From Kitasatospora acidiphila (GTDB lineage: Bacteria; Actinomycetota; Actinomycetes; Streptomycetales; Streptomycetaceae): DNA of 64,000 bases. The stretch lies in contig NZ_VIGB01000003.1 in the NCBI RefSeq assembly GCF_006636205.1, positions 1,798,001-1,862,000 on the forward strand, written 5' to 3'. Positions 43,908 to 52,129 of this stretch are shown in pieces (positions within the stretch are counted from its first letter, which is position 1; every line of letters begins with the position of its first letter). The notes below the pieces were generated by a model. That model was not told the origin of the DNA. It did no database searches and saw only the letters and a list, made by a program, of their open reading frames with translations. The translations under genes and the position numbers were made by a program.

Positions 43908-44543
43908 TCAGCTTACGGGGGCCGGCTCGGCGGCCAGGGCGTGCACCATCAGCTGGATCAACACGTCGACGACGGAAGCGCGTTGACGTGCGTCGAAGAT
44001 CAGCACCGGCACGTGGTCGGGGATGGCGAGCGAGTCGCGCACCGCCTCCGGCGAATACACGGGGGCACCCTCGAACTGGTTGACCGCAACCACGAACGGC
44101 AGGCCGCTGCCCTCGAAGTAGTCCAACGCCGGGAAGGAGTCGGCCAGTCGGCGGGTGTCCGCCAGCACCACGGCGCCGACCGCACCACGGACCAGGTCGT
44201 CCCACATGAACCAGAACCGGCCCTGCCCCGGCGTGCCGAACAGGTAGAGCACCAGGTCGGATTCCAGGCTGATCCGACCGAAGTCCATGGCCACGGTGGT
44301 GGACGTCTTGTTCGGAACGGCCGCGGTGTCGTCGACGCCGACGCTGGCCTCGGTCATCACCGCCTCGGTGGTGAGCGGCGGGATCTCGGAGACCGAGGTG
44401 ACGAAGGTGGTCTTGCCGACGCCGAAGCCGCCCGCCACCACGATCTTGGTGGAGGTGGCCGAACCGGCCACCAGCGGCACGCCGGGTGGCAGCGCGCCCG
44501 GCTGGGGCACGTCGAACGGCGCGTCAGAGCTTGCGAAGTCCAC
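43908..44543 (-). CDS. cvnD: Conservon GTPase CvnD
   Basis: 211-aa small GTP-binding protein of the conservon type. P-loop VAGGFGVGKTTFV, switch/G3 LFGTPGQGRFWFMWD and G4 VAVNQFEG (NQxE-like in place of NKxD). Together with CvnA-C it forms a membrane-associated, G-protein-like signalling complex controlling development and secondary metabolism. Start overlaps cvnC by 20 bp. Confidence 0.93.
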   Translation of the reverse strand: MDFASSDAPFDVPQPGALPPGVPLVAGSATSTKIVVAGGFGVGKTTFVTSVSEIPPLTTEAVMTEASVGVDDTAAVPNKTSTTVAMDFGRISLESDLVLYLFGTPGQGRFWFMWDDLVRGAVGAVVLADTRRLADSFPALDYFEGSGLPFVVAVNQFEGAPVYSPEAVRDSLAIPDHVPVLIFDARQRASVVDVLIQLMVHALAAEPAPVS

Positions 44544-45009
44544 CGAGCACCCTTTCCAGCAAGTCGCGCTTGCCCGACAACGCCGCCTCGGTGTCGAGCG
44601 GTTGGGCCGAGTCGTCGCCGTGCACCCGCACCCGGCCCTGCTCGGCGAGATCGCTGACCAGCACCTTCACCACGCCGAGCGGGATCTGCAGCAGCGCCGA
44701 GATCTCCGCGATCGAGCGCATCTGACCCCTCGTCAGATCGCAGATGGCGGCCAGCTCCGGCAGGCTGCGGTCGGCCGGGTCCGCCGGGCGGTTGAGCGCC
44801 GACACCAAGGTCTCGACCAGCAGCACCCGCCCGAGCCGGGTCCGGCCGCGGGTGATGGTGTACGGCCGCACCCGGGAGGAACGCCCTTGGCCGGTACGGC
44901 CGGTGTCGGCGCGCAGGCTGCGCCCGGCACCCGGGCCGACCGTACTCACGGGGATACCGCTGTGGGCGGTGCCGGACATGCTTCCCACCTCCTGGGAACT
45001 GTTGCTCAT
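44524..45009 (-). CDS. cvnC: Conservon DUF742 protein CvnC
   Basis: 161 aa. DUF742 winged-helix-like protein: RVRPYTITRGRT, LPELAAICDLTRGQMRSIAE, ISALLQIPLGVVKVLVSDLA. The ATG at 45009 overlaps the cvnB stop (ATGA). In conservons it links CvnB to CvnD. Confidence 0.93.
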   Translation of the reverse strand: MSNSSQEVGSMSGTAHSGIPVSTVGPGAGRSLRADTGRTGQGRSSRVRPYTITRGRTRLGRVLLVETLVSALNRPADPADRSLPELAAICDLTRGQMRSIAEISALLQIPLGVVKVLVSDLAEQGRVRVHGDDSAQPLDTEAALSGKRDLLERVLGGLRKL

Positions 45010-45491
45010 CGGACCGCCAACGCCCGGCGGAGCTCGCTGCGCACCTGGGGAGTAAGGGCGTGGCCGGCGCGCTCGACCAGCAGCGACATCTGGTAGGCCA
45101 GCACGCCCAGATCGCACTGGAGTGAGGCGTACACCCCGAGGCAGGAGCCGTCGCTGATGGCCATCACCACCACATGGCCCTCGTCCATGGTGACCATGGT
45201 CTGCTTGACCGCGCCGAACTCGATGGCCCGGGCCAGTCCGCCGGCCAGGCTGGTCAACGCCGAGACGATGGCCGAGAGTTCGTCGGCCTTGCGGCCCTGC
45301 TGGGAGTCGGCGAGCAGCAGCCCGTCGGCGGAGACGACGACGGCCTCGGCCACCCCCGGCACCTGGCCGAGGAAGTCGCCGAGCAGCCAGTGGACGTTCA
45401 TCGCGGCCTGGCTGACCAAGGATTGGGGCATCGCGCCGTGCGGTGGCGGGGCGGACTGGGCGGGGGCGAGCTGGTAGTCGAAGTCGCTCAT
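45006..45491 (-). CDS. cvnB: Conservon roadblock/LC7 protein CvnB
   Basis: 161 aa. Roadblock/LC7 fold (NVHWLLGDFLGQVPGVAEAV; VSADGLLLADSQQ; QTMVTMDEGHVVVMAIS). Likely modulates CvnD nucleotide state. The ATG overlaps the cvnA stop (ATGA). Confidence 0.93.
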   Translation of the reverse strand: MSDFDYQLAPAQSAPPPHGAMPQSLVSQAAMNVHWLLGDFLGQVPGVAEAVVVSADGLLLADSQQGRKADELSAIVSALTSLAGGLARAIEFGAVKQTMVTMDEGHVVVMAISDGSCLGVYASLQCDLGVLAYQMSLLVERAGHALTPQVRSELRRALAVR

Positions 45492-47593
45492 CGGTTCTGT
45501 CCCTCGGATCCCTCGGGAGCGGACTCTCGGGCTGCCTGACGCAGCCCGCTCTGGAAGCCGCCCAGTCGGCGGCGCAGCTCTTCGGCGGAGGTGCGCGAAC
45601 GGGCCGACAAGGCCTGCGCGTCGGCGGGGCTCGCGCCGCCGCCCGTCGCCTCCGGCCTGGCGTGCGCCGGACCGGAGGCACCGGTGACCCTGCGCAGCCC
45701 GGAGGCCGGGGCCTCACCCGTGCCCGGCAGGCCGGTCGGGCGCGGCACTCGGCGCGGCAGGCCGAACTCGGTCAGCTGCTCGCCCTGGGCGTGGATATGA
45801 CGGATCATCAGTTGCTGCGTGGGCTGGTCCAACGGGTTGCTGTCCACGCTGACCGGCTCAGCCACACCCGGCTCGGCGGCACCCGACGCGGCGGCACCCG
45901 GCTCAGCGGCACCCGGCTCAGCAGCGGAGGCCTCGAAAGCAGCAGAGGCCTCGGAAGCAACGGCGGGCTCTGCAACTGGGGCCTCGGAGACAGCCGGCTC
46001 CGCAGCCGGGGCCACGGAGGCAGCCGGCTCCGCAGCTGGGACCTCGGAGGAAGCCGGCTCCGCAGCTGGGACCTCGGCCACGCCCGTTGCGTCAGCGCCG
46101 CCGCCCTCCGCCGCAACAGCCCGGGCAGCGTGCGCAGGCCGCCGCCGGGGCAGCGCGGGCAGCTCGCCGCCCCCCGGCGCGGGCGCGGCCGCCGGTGCGG
46201 GGGCAGCCGGCGCGGGCACGGTGGCTGCGGTAGCGGCAGCGGCCGCCTCGGCGGCCCGCGTCTCCACCGCCCGCACCTGCGCCGCGGCCGCGGCCGCACT
46301 GCGCTCGGCCTGCCGCTGGTCGTCGAGGTCGGCGGTGCTGAGGTCGTCCTGCTGCAGCGCCTCACGCGGCAGCACCACCATGGCGGTCACCCCGCCGCCC
46401 TGCCCGTTCTCGCGCAGCTGCACCCGCAACCCGTGCCGCGCGGCCAGCCTGGCGACCACGAAGAGGCCCATGCTGCGCCCGGTCAACGCGCCGGCCATCA
46501 GCGCGTCCCGCCGCTCGGTCGGGTCGCTGGGCAGCTGCTCGGCGAGTTGCTCGTTGAGGGCGCGCATCCGGTCCGGCGGCAGGCCGATGCCCCGGTCGTT
46601 GACCGAGATCATCAGTTCGCCGTTGTCCAACAGCCAGCCGCCGATCTCGACTTGCTCCTGCGGCGGCGAGAACGCGGTGGCGTTCTCCAGCAGTTCGGCG
46701 AGCAGGTGGCTGGTGTCGTCGGCGACCGCGCCGGTGAGTCGGACAGCGGCCAGGAAGCCGAGCTTGACCCGCTCATAGCGCTCGATCTCGGAGACCGCGG
46801 CGCGCACCACATCGAGCAGGGTCACCGTCTTGCGGCTGCGCTGGCTGTTCTCCAGGCCGGCGAGCAGCAGCATGTTCTCGCTGTTGCGGCGCATCCGGGT
46901 GGCCAGGTGGTCGAGCCGGAACAGGTTGTCCAGCTGCGTGGCGTCGGTTTCCCGACCCTCCAGCGTCTCGATCAGCACCAGTTGACGCTCGACCAGGGTC
47001 AGGGTGCGCATCGCGAGGTTGACGAAGGTCGCGTCCACGCTGCCCTGCAGGTCGTCGCGTTCCTTCTCCAGGCCGTCCCGCTGGGAGAGCAGCTGGCTGT
47101 GCTCCTGCCGGAGGCTCTTCAGCCGCTCGACGGTGCCGGCGTGGGCGGCGGCGGCCTCGCTCCACTGCTCGGTCAGGTCGTGCTGCTGCCGCTGGAGATC
47201 CTCGTAACTGCGAAGCAGTCGCTGGTTTTCGGCGGCCTGCGCCTGGAGTTGGCGCTGCTGGGCCTCGCGCTCGCCATCCATTCTGGTGCGCTCCGCCATC
47301 AACCCGGCTCGCTCGTCGAGCACTTGGGAGAGGTGGCGGGCGGCCTGGTCGCGGGCCCGCTCCAGCGGGCGGGCGGTGATCCGGCGGACCGCCACCGCGG
47401 TGCCGCCGAGCAGCACCACGGCCACACTGACCGTCCAGGCTTCGGTCCCCCCGGAGTTGGCGGAGCATCCGGCCAGGGTGGTCAGCCCGGGTAGCACGAG
47501 CATGGTTCTGCGGAGGCGACGTGGAACCCGGTCGGAACGGCCGGGCAGCGCGGGCTTCAGACGCGCGATCCTCTTACGCAACGGTGCTCTCAA
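45488..47593 (-). CDS. cvnA: Conservon sensor kinase-like protein CvnA
   Basis: About 701 aa from a TTG at 47593 (ATG at 47503 is an alternative). A membrane segment near residues 50-70, a long coiled coil (about 75-195) and an HATPase domain (ELLENATAFSPP; VNDRGIGLPPD; GRSMGLFVVARLAARHG). The phospho-acceptor His region is atypical, as in other Cvn kinases. The C-terminal 250 residues are an Ala/Glu/Pro-rich repeat region (AAEPAVSE, AAEPGAA units). First gene of the conservon. It senses an unknown signal. Confidence 0.9.
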   Translation of the reverse strand: MRAPLRKRIARLKPALPGRSDRVPRRLRRTMLVLPGLTTLAGCSANSGGTEAWTVSVAVVLLGGTAVAVRRITARPLERARDQAARHLSQVLDERAGLMAERTRMDGEREAQQRQLQAQAAENQRLLRSYEDLQRQQHDLTEQWSEAAAAHAGTVERLKSLRQEHSQLLSQRDGLEKERDDLQGSVDATFVNLAMRTLTLVERQLVLIETLEGRETDATQLDNLFRLDHLATRMRRNSENMLLLAGLENSQRSRKTVTLLDVVRAAVSEIERYERVKLGFLAAVRLTGAVADDTSHLLAELLENATAFSPPQEQVEIGGWLLDNGELMISVNDRGIGLPPDRMRALNEQLAEQLPSDPTERRDALMAGALTGRSMGLFVVARLAARHGLRVQLRENGQGGGVTAMVVLPREALQQDDLSTADLDDQRQAERSAAAAAAQVRAVETRAAEAAAAATAATVPAPAAPAPAAAPAPGGGELPALPRRRPAHAARAVAAEGGGADATGVAEVPAAEPASSEVPAAEPAASVAPAAEPAVSEAPVAEPAVASEASAAFEASAAEPGAAEPGAAASGAAEPGVAEPVSVDSNPLDQPTQQLMIRHIHAQGEQLTEFGLPRRVPRPTGLPGTGEAPASGLRRVTGASGPAHARPEATGGGASPADAQALSARSRTSAEELRRRLGGFQSGLRQAARESAPEGSEGQNR

Positions 47594-47888
47594 TCTCGCC
47601 AGCTTTGAGCATCACGGCCTTTGCCTGGCCCTGATGTCATCCTTGGACAGCTGGCCGCACCCCCATCCGCCGCTGACACCCGCAGAGTGAAGCGTAGAAC
47701 CCTTTCGAGAACAAGATCAACTCTTTCACGAATCCTTAACTGTTTTCTCGGTGACACCGCGCACACTCCGCGTTTCCGCAGGTCACAGACGCATCACAGC
47801 AAGTCAGCACAAATCCCCCGCACGAATCGACGTGACGGACATCACATCAGGTGCACTTGGGAGATGATCCGCGAACTGACGAAACGCC

Positions 47889-47932
47889 AAAGGGCTGGCC
47901 GGGACCGTGTGAACACAGTCCGGACCAGCCCT
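47889..47932. terminator. Hairpin terminator after the PNGase-like gene
   Basis: AAGGGCTGGCCGGGACCGTG (47889-47908) pairs with CACAGTCCGGACCAGCCCTT (47913-47932) with few mismatches. Lies 130 bp downstream of the 48059 gene end (minus strand), upstream of cvnA. The rest of the 47594-48058 gap holds the cvnA promoter region and the tandem repeats, with no gene. Confidence 0.75.
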
Positions 47933-47991
47933 TGACTTCTCCCCAACATTTCACACGACCATCACGGCCGTGTTCCCGCAGGGCCTTCGGT

Positions 47992-48084
47992 CGGCGTCAG
48001 CCGCAGGCTTTGCCGTTGCGCTCGGCGTCAGCCGCAGTCCTTGCCGTTGCGGCCGGGGTCAGCCGCAGTCCTTGCCGTTGGTCG
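47992..48084. repeat. Three 31-bp tandem repeats at the 3' end of the PNGase-like gene
   Basis: Units starting CGGCGTCAGCCGCAG at 47992, 48023 and 48054 (period 31). The third copy encodes the last residues (TNGKDCG) and stop of the gene on the minus strand; the other two are non-coding copies downstream. Confidence 0.7.
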
Positions 48085-49864
48085 AGGCGTTGACGCGATC
48101 CAGCGTCAGATACCCGTGGTCGGCCGCCAGCTCGTGGTCGTAGCACCCGCCGTCGGCGGTGCTACCGAGGTAGTGCTCGTTCGAGCTGCCGTCGGCCTGC
48201 ACCACGGTGCCGTTCTGCCGCTCCAGCACGCCTTGGGAGTTCAGCCGGTCGTCGGTGAACGCCTGCTGCTGCCACGCCCCCTGGCTGTGCCGGGTCTGGT
48301 CGGTCAGCTCACGCGCCACCGAGACCTGACCGCTCGCCAGGAAGCTGTCCGAGCCGCTGCCAGGGGTGTAGCTGCTGGTCACGTCGAGCGGGTAGGACCA
48401 GGTGGTGCGGTGCTGCCGGGGCTGGCCGTGCCCGTCGTCGGTGCTGACCACCGTCCAGCCGCTGTCCCGCTGGCTGGTCACCTGGTTCTGGCCCTGGTTG
48501 GCGAGGGTGTCTGTGTTGCGGTAGTCGCCGTGGTGCTCGACCGTCGTGGTGATCCTGCCGTGCGAGGTGTCGACGTAGCCGGCCACCGTCCAGTCGCGGC
48601 CCGCGGTGACCGTGATCAGGTCGCTGCCGTCGGACTGCTTCTGCTCGGTGGTGTTCAGCTGCGGCGCGGCGGCGATGGTGTCGGTGGTGACCGCGCCGCC
48701 GGTCTGCGCGCGCAGCGGGTCGGTGGTCAGGAAGAGGCTGCCGTCCAGCGTCCAGGAGTCGCTGATCCCGGCCGGCGGCAGCAGCGTGACGGTGTGCTGG
48801 CGGCCGTCGGTCAGGGTCCCGGCGAACGGGGTGAGGTCCACGTCGTAGGGCTGCGTGCGGAACGCGTCGATGCTGGGGATCGGCCGCCACATCAGCGGGC
48901 TGATCCCACCGGTGTAGATGACCGGGAACGGCTGCACCGTGCCGGCGAGCCGTCCGTCCACCAGCACCTGCACCTCGCGGTAGGTGCCGCCCCCGCACAT
49001 GCCGTAGTCGGGGTGGGCGGCCGCGTAGTCGTCGGGGACGTTGGAGTACCAGAACTCCTCGCAGCCGCCGCCGCGGGCGTAGACCTGCAGGCGGGCGCTG
49101 GTCAGGTTGCGCGGGAACGCCAGGGTGGCGGTGGCGCTCTGGCCCTTGTTGAGGGTCCACCAGCCGGGCGCGGTCGTCGACTGCGAGACGGGGAGCACCT
49201 GGTCGGCGGTGGCGGCCGGCGCGTTGTCCCGGTCGGCCTGGTAGTAGGTGACCGTCATGGTCATGTGATAGACGCCGGTGTAGGTCGAGTTGACGACGTT
49301 GCCGAGGTCGACCACCACCGGCTGCTGGGTGCGCAGCAGCGGGATGAAGTCGGTGAGGTCCTGGTCCACGTGCCAGCTGATGCCGGCCGGGTCGGGCTCC
49401 GGCGTGCTGGTCCGCAGCACCTCGGCGCCGCCGATCCAGACGCCGGCCAGCCGGTCGTACTGGCGGCCCGCGACACTGCCGGACCAGTCGAGGACCACCT
49501 TGGACCACGGCCCGGGGCAGTCGGCGGGCGGGGTGAGGGTGCCGGTGAAGGGCTGGCCGTAGCTGTTGGCGAAGTCGTGCTGCATGGCGGTGACCGTGCA
49601 GTGCTTGCCGCTCGGGCGGCTGATCGGGGGCAGCGCGGTGGCCGGGTTGCCGTAATTGGTCTCGACCCGCCCGGCGGAGGGTTGGGCGGCGGCACCAGCC
49701 GCCGCAGTGGCGGCGGAGGCGGCCACGGTGGTGGCGGAGGCGGCCACGGTGGTGGCGGAGGCGGCGGTCGGCACGCCCAACGCGGCGGCCGCGGCCAGGG
49801 CCAGCGCGGTGACGGCGCGCCCGAGGGGGCGACGGGGGAAGGATGGTATGAGCACGGCTGGCAT
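48059..49864 (-). CDS. Secreted peptide-N4-asparagine amidase A-like protein
   Basis: 601 aa from the ATG at 49864. Sec signal peptide (FPRRPLGRAVTALALAAAAA ... TAASA) followed by a repeated Ala/Thr stretch (AASATTV three times). Body resembles PNGase A (PF12222): VTAMQHDFANSYGQPFTGTL, WSKVVLDWSGSVAGRQYDRL, VWIGGAEVLRTSTPEP, PDYGMCGGGTYREVQV. Plant PNGase A removes N-glycans from glycoproteins; bacterial relatives are secreted and little studied. Ends TNGKDCG inside a tandem repeat. Confidence 0.82.
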   Translation of the reverse strand: MPAVLIPSFPRRPLGRAVTALALAAAAALGVPTAASATTVAASATTVAASAATAAAGAAAQPSAGRVETNYGNPATALPPISRPSGKHCTVTAMQHDFANSYGQPFTGTLTPPADCPGPWSKVVLDWSGSVAGRQYDRLAGVWIGGAEVLRTSTPEPDPAGISWHVDQDLTDFIPLLRTQQPVVVDLGNVVNSTYTGVYHMTMTVTYYQADRDNAPAATADQVLPVSQSTTAPGWWTLNKGQSATATLAFPRNLTSARLQVYARGGGCEEFWYSNVPDDYAAAHPDYGMCGGGTYREVQVLVDGRLAGTVQPFPVIYTGGISPLMWRPIPSIDAFRTQPYDVDLTPFAGTLTDGRQHTVTLLPPAGISDSWTLDGSLFLTTDPLRAQTGGAVTTDTIAAAPQLNTTEQKQSDGSDLITVTAGRDWTVAGYVDTSHGRITTTVEHHGDYRNTDTLANQGQNQVTSQRDSGWTVVSTDDGHGQPRQHRTTWSYPLDVTSSYTPGSGSDSFLASGQVSVARELTDQTRHSQGAWQQQAFTDDRLNSQGVLERQNGTVVQADGSSNEHYLGSTADGGCYDHELAADHGYLTLDRVNASTNGKDCG

Positions 49865-49982
49865 GTACTCACGCACTGCCGAGCACTGTCAAGGGATGTG
49901 TCATGCCCGCTTGTTGACGTTCCGACGGTCCTGAGAACGGTCAGTGCCCGCGGTCCGTGATGGACCGCGGGCGCCGTCGCCG

Positions 49983-50105
49983 CGGTTCGGTGCGGTGCTC
50001 AGGGCCGGTCGCGCTGCTCCGCGTACGGTTCGCGGTGCGGTGCTCAGGGCCGGTCGCGCTGCTCCGCGTACGGTTCGGTGCGGTGCTCAGAGCCGGTCGT
50101 GCAGC
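49983..50105. repeat. Three 43-45 bp tandem repeats
   Basis: Units beginning CGGTTCGGTGCGGTGCTCAG at 49983 (43 bp) and 50071 (35 bp, partial), with a 45-bp copy at 50026 that begins CGGTTCGCGG. The third runs into the 3' end of the small gene ending at 50087. The gap 49865-50086 otherwise holds nothing recognisable. Confidence 0.7.
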
Positions 50106-50323
50106 TGCGCCGCGAGCCCCCGGCACCAGTGCGCCAGCTCGGTGCGCTCCTCCTCCGCACCGCCGCGCAGCGCGCTCACCTGCTCGTCGCTCAGCCGGGT
50201 GGGGCCTTGGATGGCCAGCAGCTGGCCCAACTCGTCGAGCAGCACGGCGAGCCGTTCGGCGTCGGAGTGCTCCACGGTGGCCGCCGCCTCCATGTGGTGG
50301 CCGAGGGTGACGGAACCAGGCAT
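50087..50323 (-). CDS. Small hypothetical protein
   Basis: 78 aa from the ATG at 50323, ribosome site GAAGGGAG. Mostly helical and acidic (HSDAERLAVLLDELGQLLA; SDEQVSALRGGAEEERTEL), Cys in LAHWCRGLA. Not recognised. Immediately downstream of the EamA gene on the same strand, 73 bp apart, so probably co-transcribed. Confidence 0.6.
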   Translation of the reverse strand: MPGSVTLGHHMEAAATVEHSDAERLAVLLDELGQLLAIQGPTRLSDEQVSALRGGAEEERTELAHWCRGLAAQLHDRL

Positions 50324-50396
50324 CACGGACTCCCTTCGCTCACCCCCTCGTCCACCGTACGACCGGCCCGAGCCGCGTGCACCCAGCCCCGCCCGG

Positions 50397-51338
50397 TCAG
50401 CTCCGCGCCCGCCGTTCCGTACTCACCACCACACAGACCGCCGCCACCACGATCGCGCCGCCGATCAGCTCGGCCACGCTCAGCCGCTCCGCCAGCACCA
50501 GCCAGCCCAGGAAGACCGCGACCACCGGGTTGACGTAGGCGTAGGTGGCGACCAGCCCGAGCGGCGCGTTCTGCAGCAGCCAGGCATAGGCGGTGAAGCC
50601 GACCAGCGAGCCGACCACCACCAGGTAGGCCAGCGCCAGCCAGGAGCGGGTGGTGATCGCGCTCAGGTGCAGCTGGTGCTGCTCGCCCCGGGCCAGCGCC
50701 ACCAGCAGGCAGCCGAACCCGCCGATCAGCATCTGGTAGGCGCTCGCCACCAGGGCGTTGGCGGGCCGCGGCAGCCGGGTGCCGATGAAGGAGCCGACCG
50801 CCCAGCTGAGCGAGGCCGCCATGATCAGCAGCACCCCGCCGAGCGAGACCTTGCCGGTGATCCCGGGCAGCGACAACACCACCAACCCCACCAGGCCCAG
50901 CAGCACCCCGAGCAGCCGTGCCCACCCCGGCCGCTCCCCCACCGACACCTTCAGCAGGACCACCCAGATCGGCACCACGGCGACCAGCAGCGCGGTCAGC
51001 CCGGACGGGACGCTGCCCTCGGCGATCACCACCAGCCCGTTGCCGCCGACCAGCAGCAGCACCCCGACCACCGCGGTCGACGCCAGCTGACGTCCGGTCA
51101 CCCGCAGCGCGGCCGGCCCCAGGCGCCAGGCCAGCACGGCGAGCAGCAGTGCGCCGGCGAGCAGGAACCGCGTCGCGCCGGAGAGCAGCGAGGGCATGCT
51201 CTCCACCGCGATCCGGATCCCGAGGTAGGTGGAACCCCACACCACATACACCACGGCCAGCGCGGTCCAGACCGCGCCGGATATTCGGACGGGTGCCGTC
51301 CCCGCTGGGGCGGCCTGCCGGGTTCCGACCGACGTCAT
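50397..51338 (-). CDS. EamA-family (DMT superfamily) exporter
   Basis: 313 aa with ten membrane segments in two EamA repeats (VYVVWGSTYLGIRIAVESMP; second repeat SLSWAVGSFIGTRLP). RhaT/YdcZ-like metabolite exporter; substrate unknown. ATG at 51338. Confidence 0.9.
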   Translation of the reverse strand: MTSVGTRQAAPAGTAPVRISGAVWTALAVVYVVWGSTYLGIRIAVESMPSLLSGATRFLLAGALLLAVLAWRLGPAALRVTGRQLASTAVVGVLLLVGGNGLVVIAEGSVPSGLTALLVAVVPIWVVLLKVSVGERPGWARLLGVLLGLVGLVVLSLPGITGKVSLGGVLLIMAASLSWAVGSFIGTRLPRPANALVASAYQMLIGGFGCLLVALARGEQHQLHLSAITTRSWLALAYLVVVGSLVGFTAYAWLLQNAPLGLVATYAYVNPVVAVFLGWLVLAERLSVAELIGGAIVVAAVCVVVSTERRARS

Positions 51339-51521
51339 GGGTATCTCCTAGGTTCGGTGCTGTACTGATCCGAGCCATGACAGCGCATCCGAGCCGACTT
51401 CCGCCAGTGCATACCTCTGTCGAACCTCTGTCGAACCGCCACGGCTGGCGGGTACCGTGCCAGTGGCGGTGGCGCCCGCCGGGTGCACGTCGGGTGCGCG
51501 CCGCCCGAGGAGGCACCGACC

Positions 51522-51956
51522 GTGTCCGACCAGCTGCCGTTCTTCGTCTACGGCACGCTCCGCCCCGGGCTGCACAACCACGCCCGCTACCTGGCCGGCC
51601 GCTGCACCCGGATCCGCCCGGCGGTGCTGACCGGGGCCGCACTGCACGACGGTCCCGGGTATCCGTTCCTGCTCCCCGACCCGGCGCACCGGGTGGTCGG
51701 CGAACTGCTCACGCTGCGGGCCGCCCAGTACCCGCAGCTGCTGGCCCTGCTGGACGAACTGGAGGGCTGCCGGACGGACGGCACCGGCCTCTATGTGCGC
51801 GAGCGGCTCCCGGTCACGGTGCGCGGGACGGGGCTCGCCGAACTCGCCTGGGTCTACCTCGCGGGCCCCGCGGCCGCCGCCCGGCTGCGCGAGCGCCCCG
51901 CGCTGATCGCCTCCGGTGACTGGACGCTGCCGCACGGAACCACGCTGCCCGGCTGA
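51522..51956 (+). CDS. Gamma-glutamylcyclotransferase (AIG2-like) family protein
   Basis: 144 aa from a GTG at 51522 (GGAGG upstream). AIG2/GGCT fold: FFVYGTLRPGLHNHARYL (substrate loop YGTLRxG) and catalytic Glu in ALLDELEGC. Some members (BtrG) remove gamma-glutamyl groups in butirosin biosynthesis. This gene is 17 kb from the BtrH-like cluster, so no link is claimed. Confidence 0.88.
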   Translation: MSDQLPFFVYGTLRPGLHNHARYLAGRCTRIRPAVLTGAALHDGPGYPFLLPDPAHRVVGELLTLRAAQYPQLLALLDELEGCRTDGTGLYVRERLPVTVRGTGLAELAWVYLAGPAAAARLRERPALIASGDWTLPHGTTLPG

Positions 51957-51971
51957 GCCCGCGCCGCCTCG

Positions 51972-52079
51972 CTGAACCGCCAGGGCTCCGGCGGCTGGAC
52001 GCCAGCCCTGAACCGCCAGGGCTCCGGCGGTTGAAGCCCGGGCCTGAACCGCCAGCGCTCCGGCGGCTGGCCTTGAGCC
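51972..52079. repeat. Three exact-length 36-bp tandem repeats
   Basis: Units of 36 bp beginning CTGAACCGCCAGGGCTCCGG at 51972 and 52008; the third copy at 52044 has CAGCG. Each holds a small hairpin CCGCC...GGCGG. Lies between the GGCT and phosphatase genes. Functionless as far as can be seen. Confidence 0.75.
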
Positions 52080-52129
52080 ACCAGGGGCGTCGCGGTGCGC
52101 CCGGGCCCACCCGGGTGTAGAGAGGAAGC

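Noticed and set aside
45443..47494. 683-codon open frame on the plus strand
   Set aside because: Antisense to cvnA; low-complexity composition.
51522..51956. GGCT gene as a BtrG partner of the BtrH-like cluster
   Set aside because: It is 17 kb away from the cluster among unrelated genes; the family is broad.
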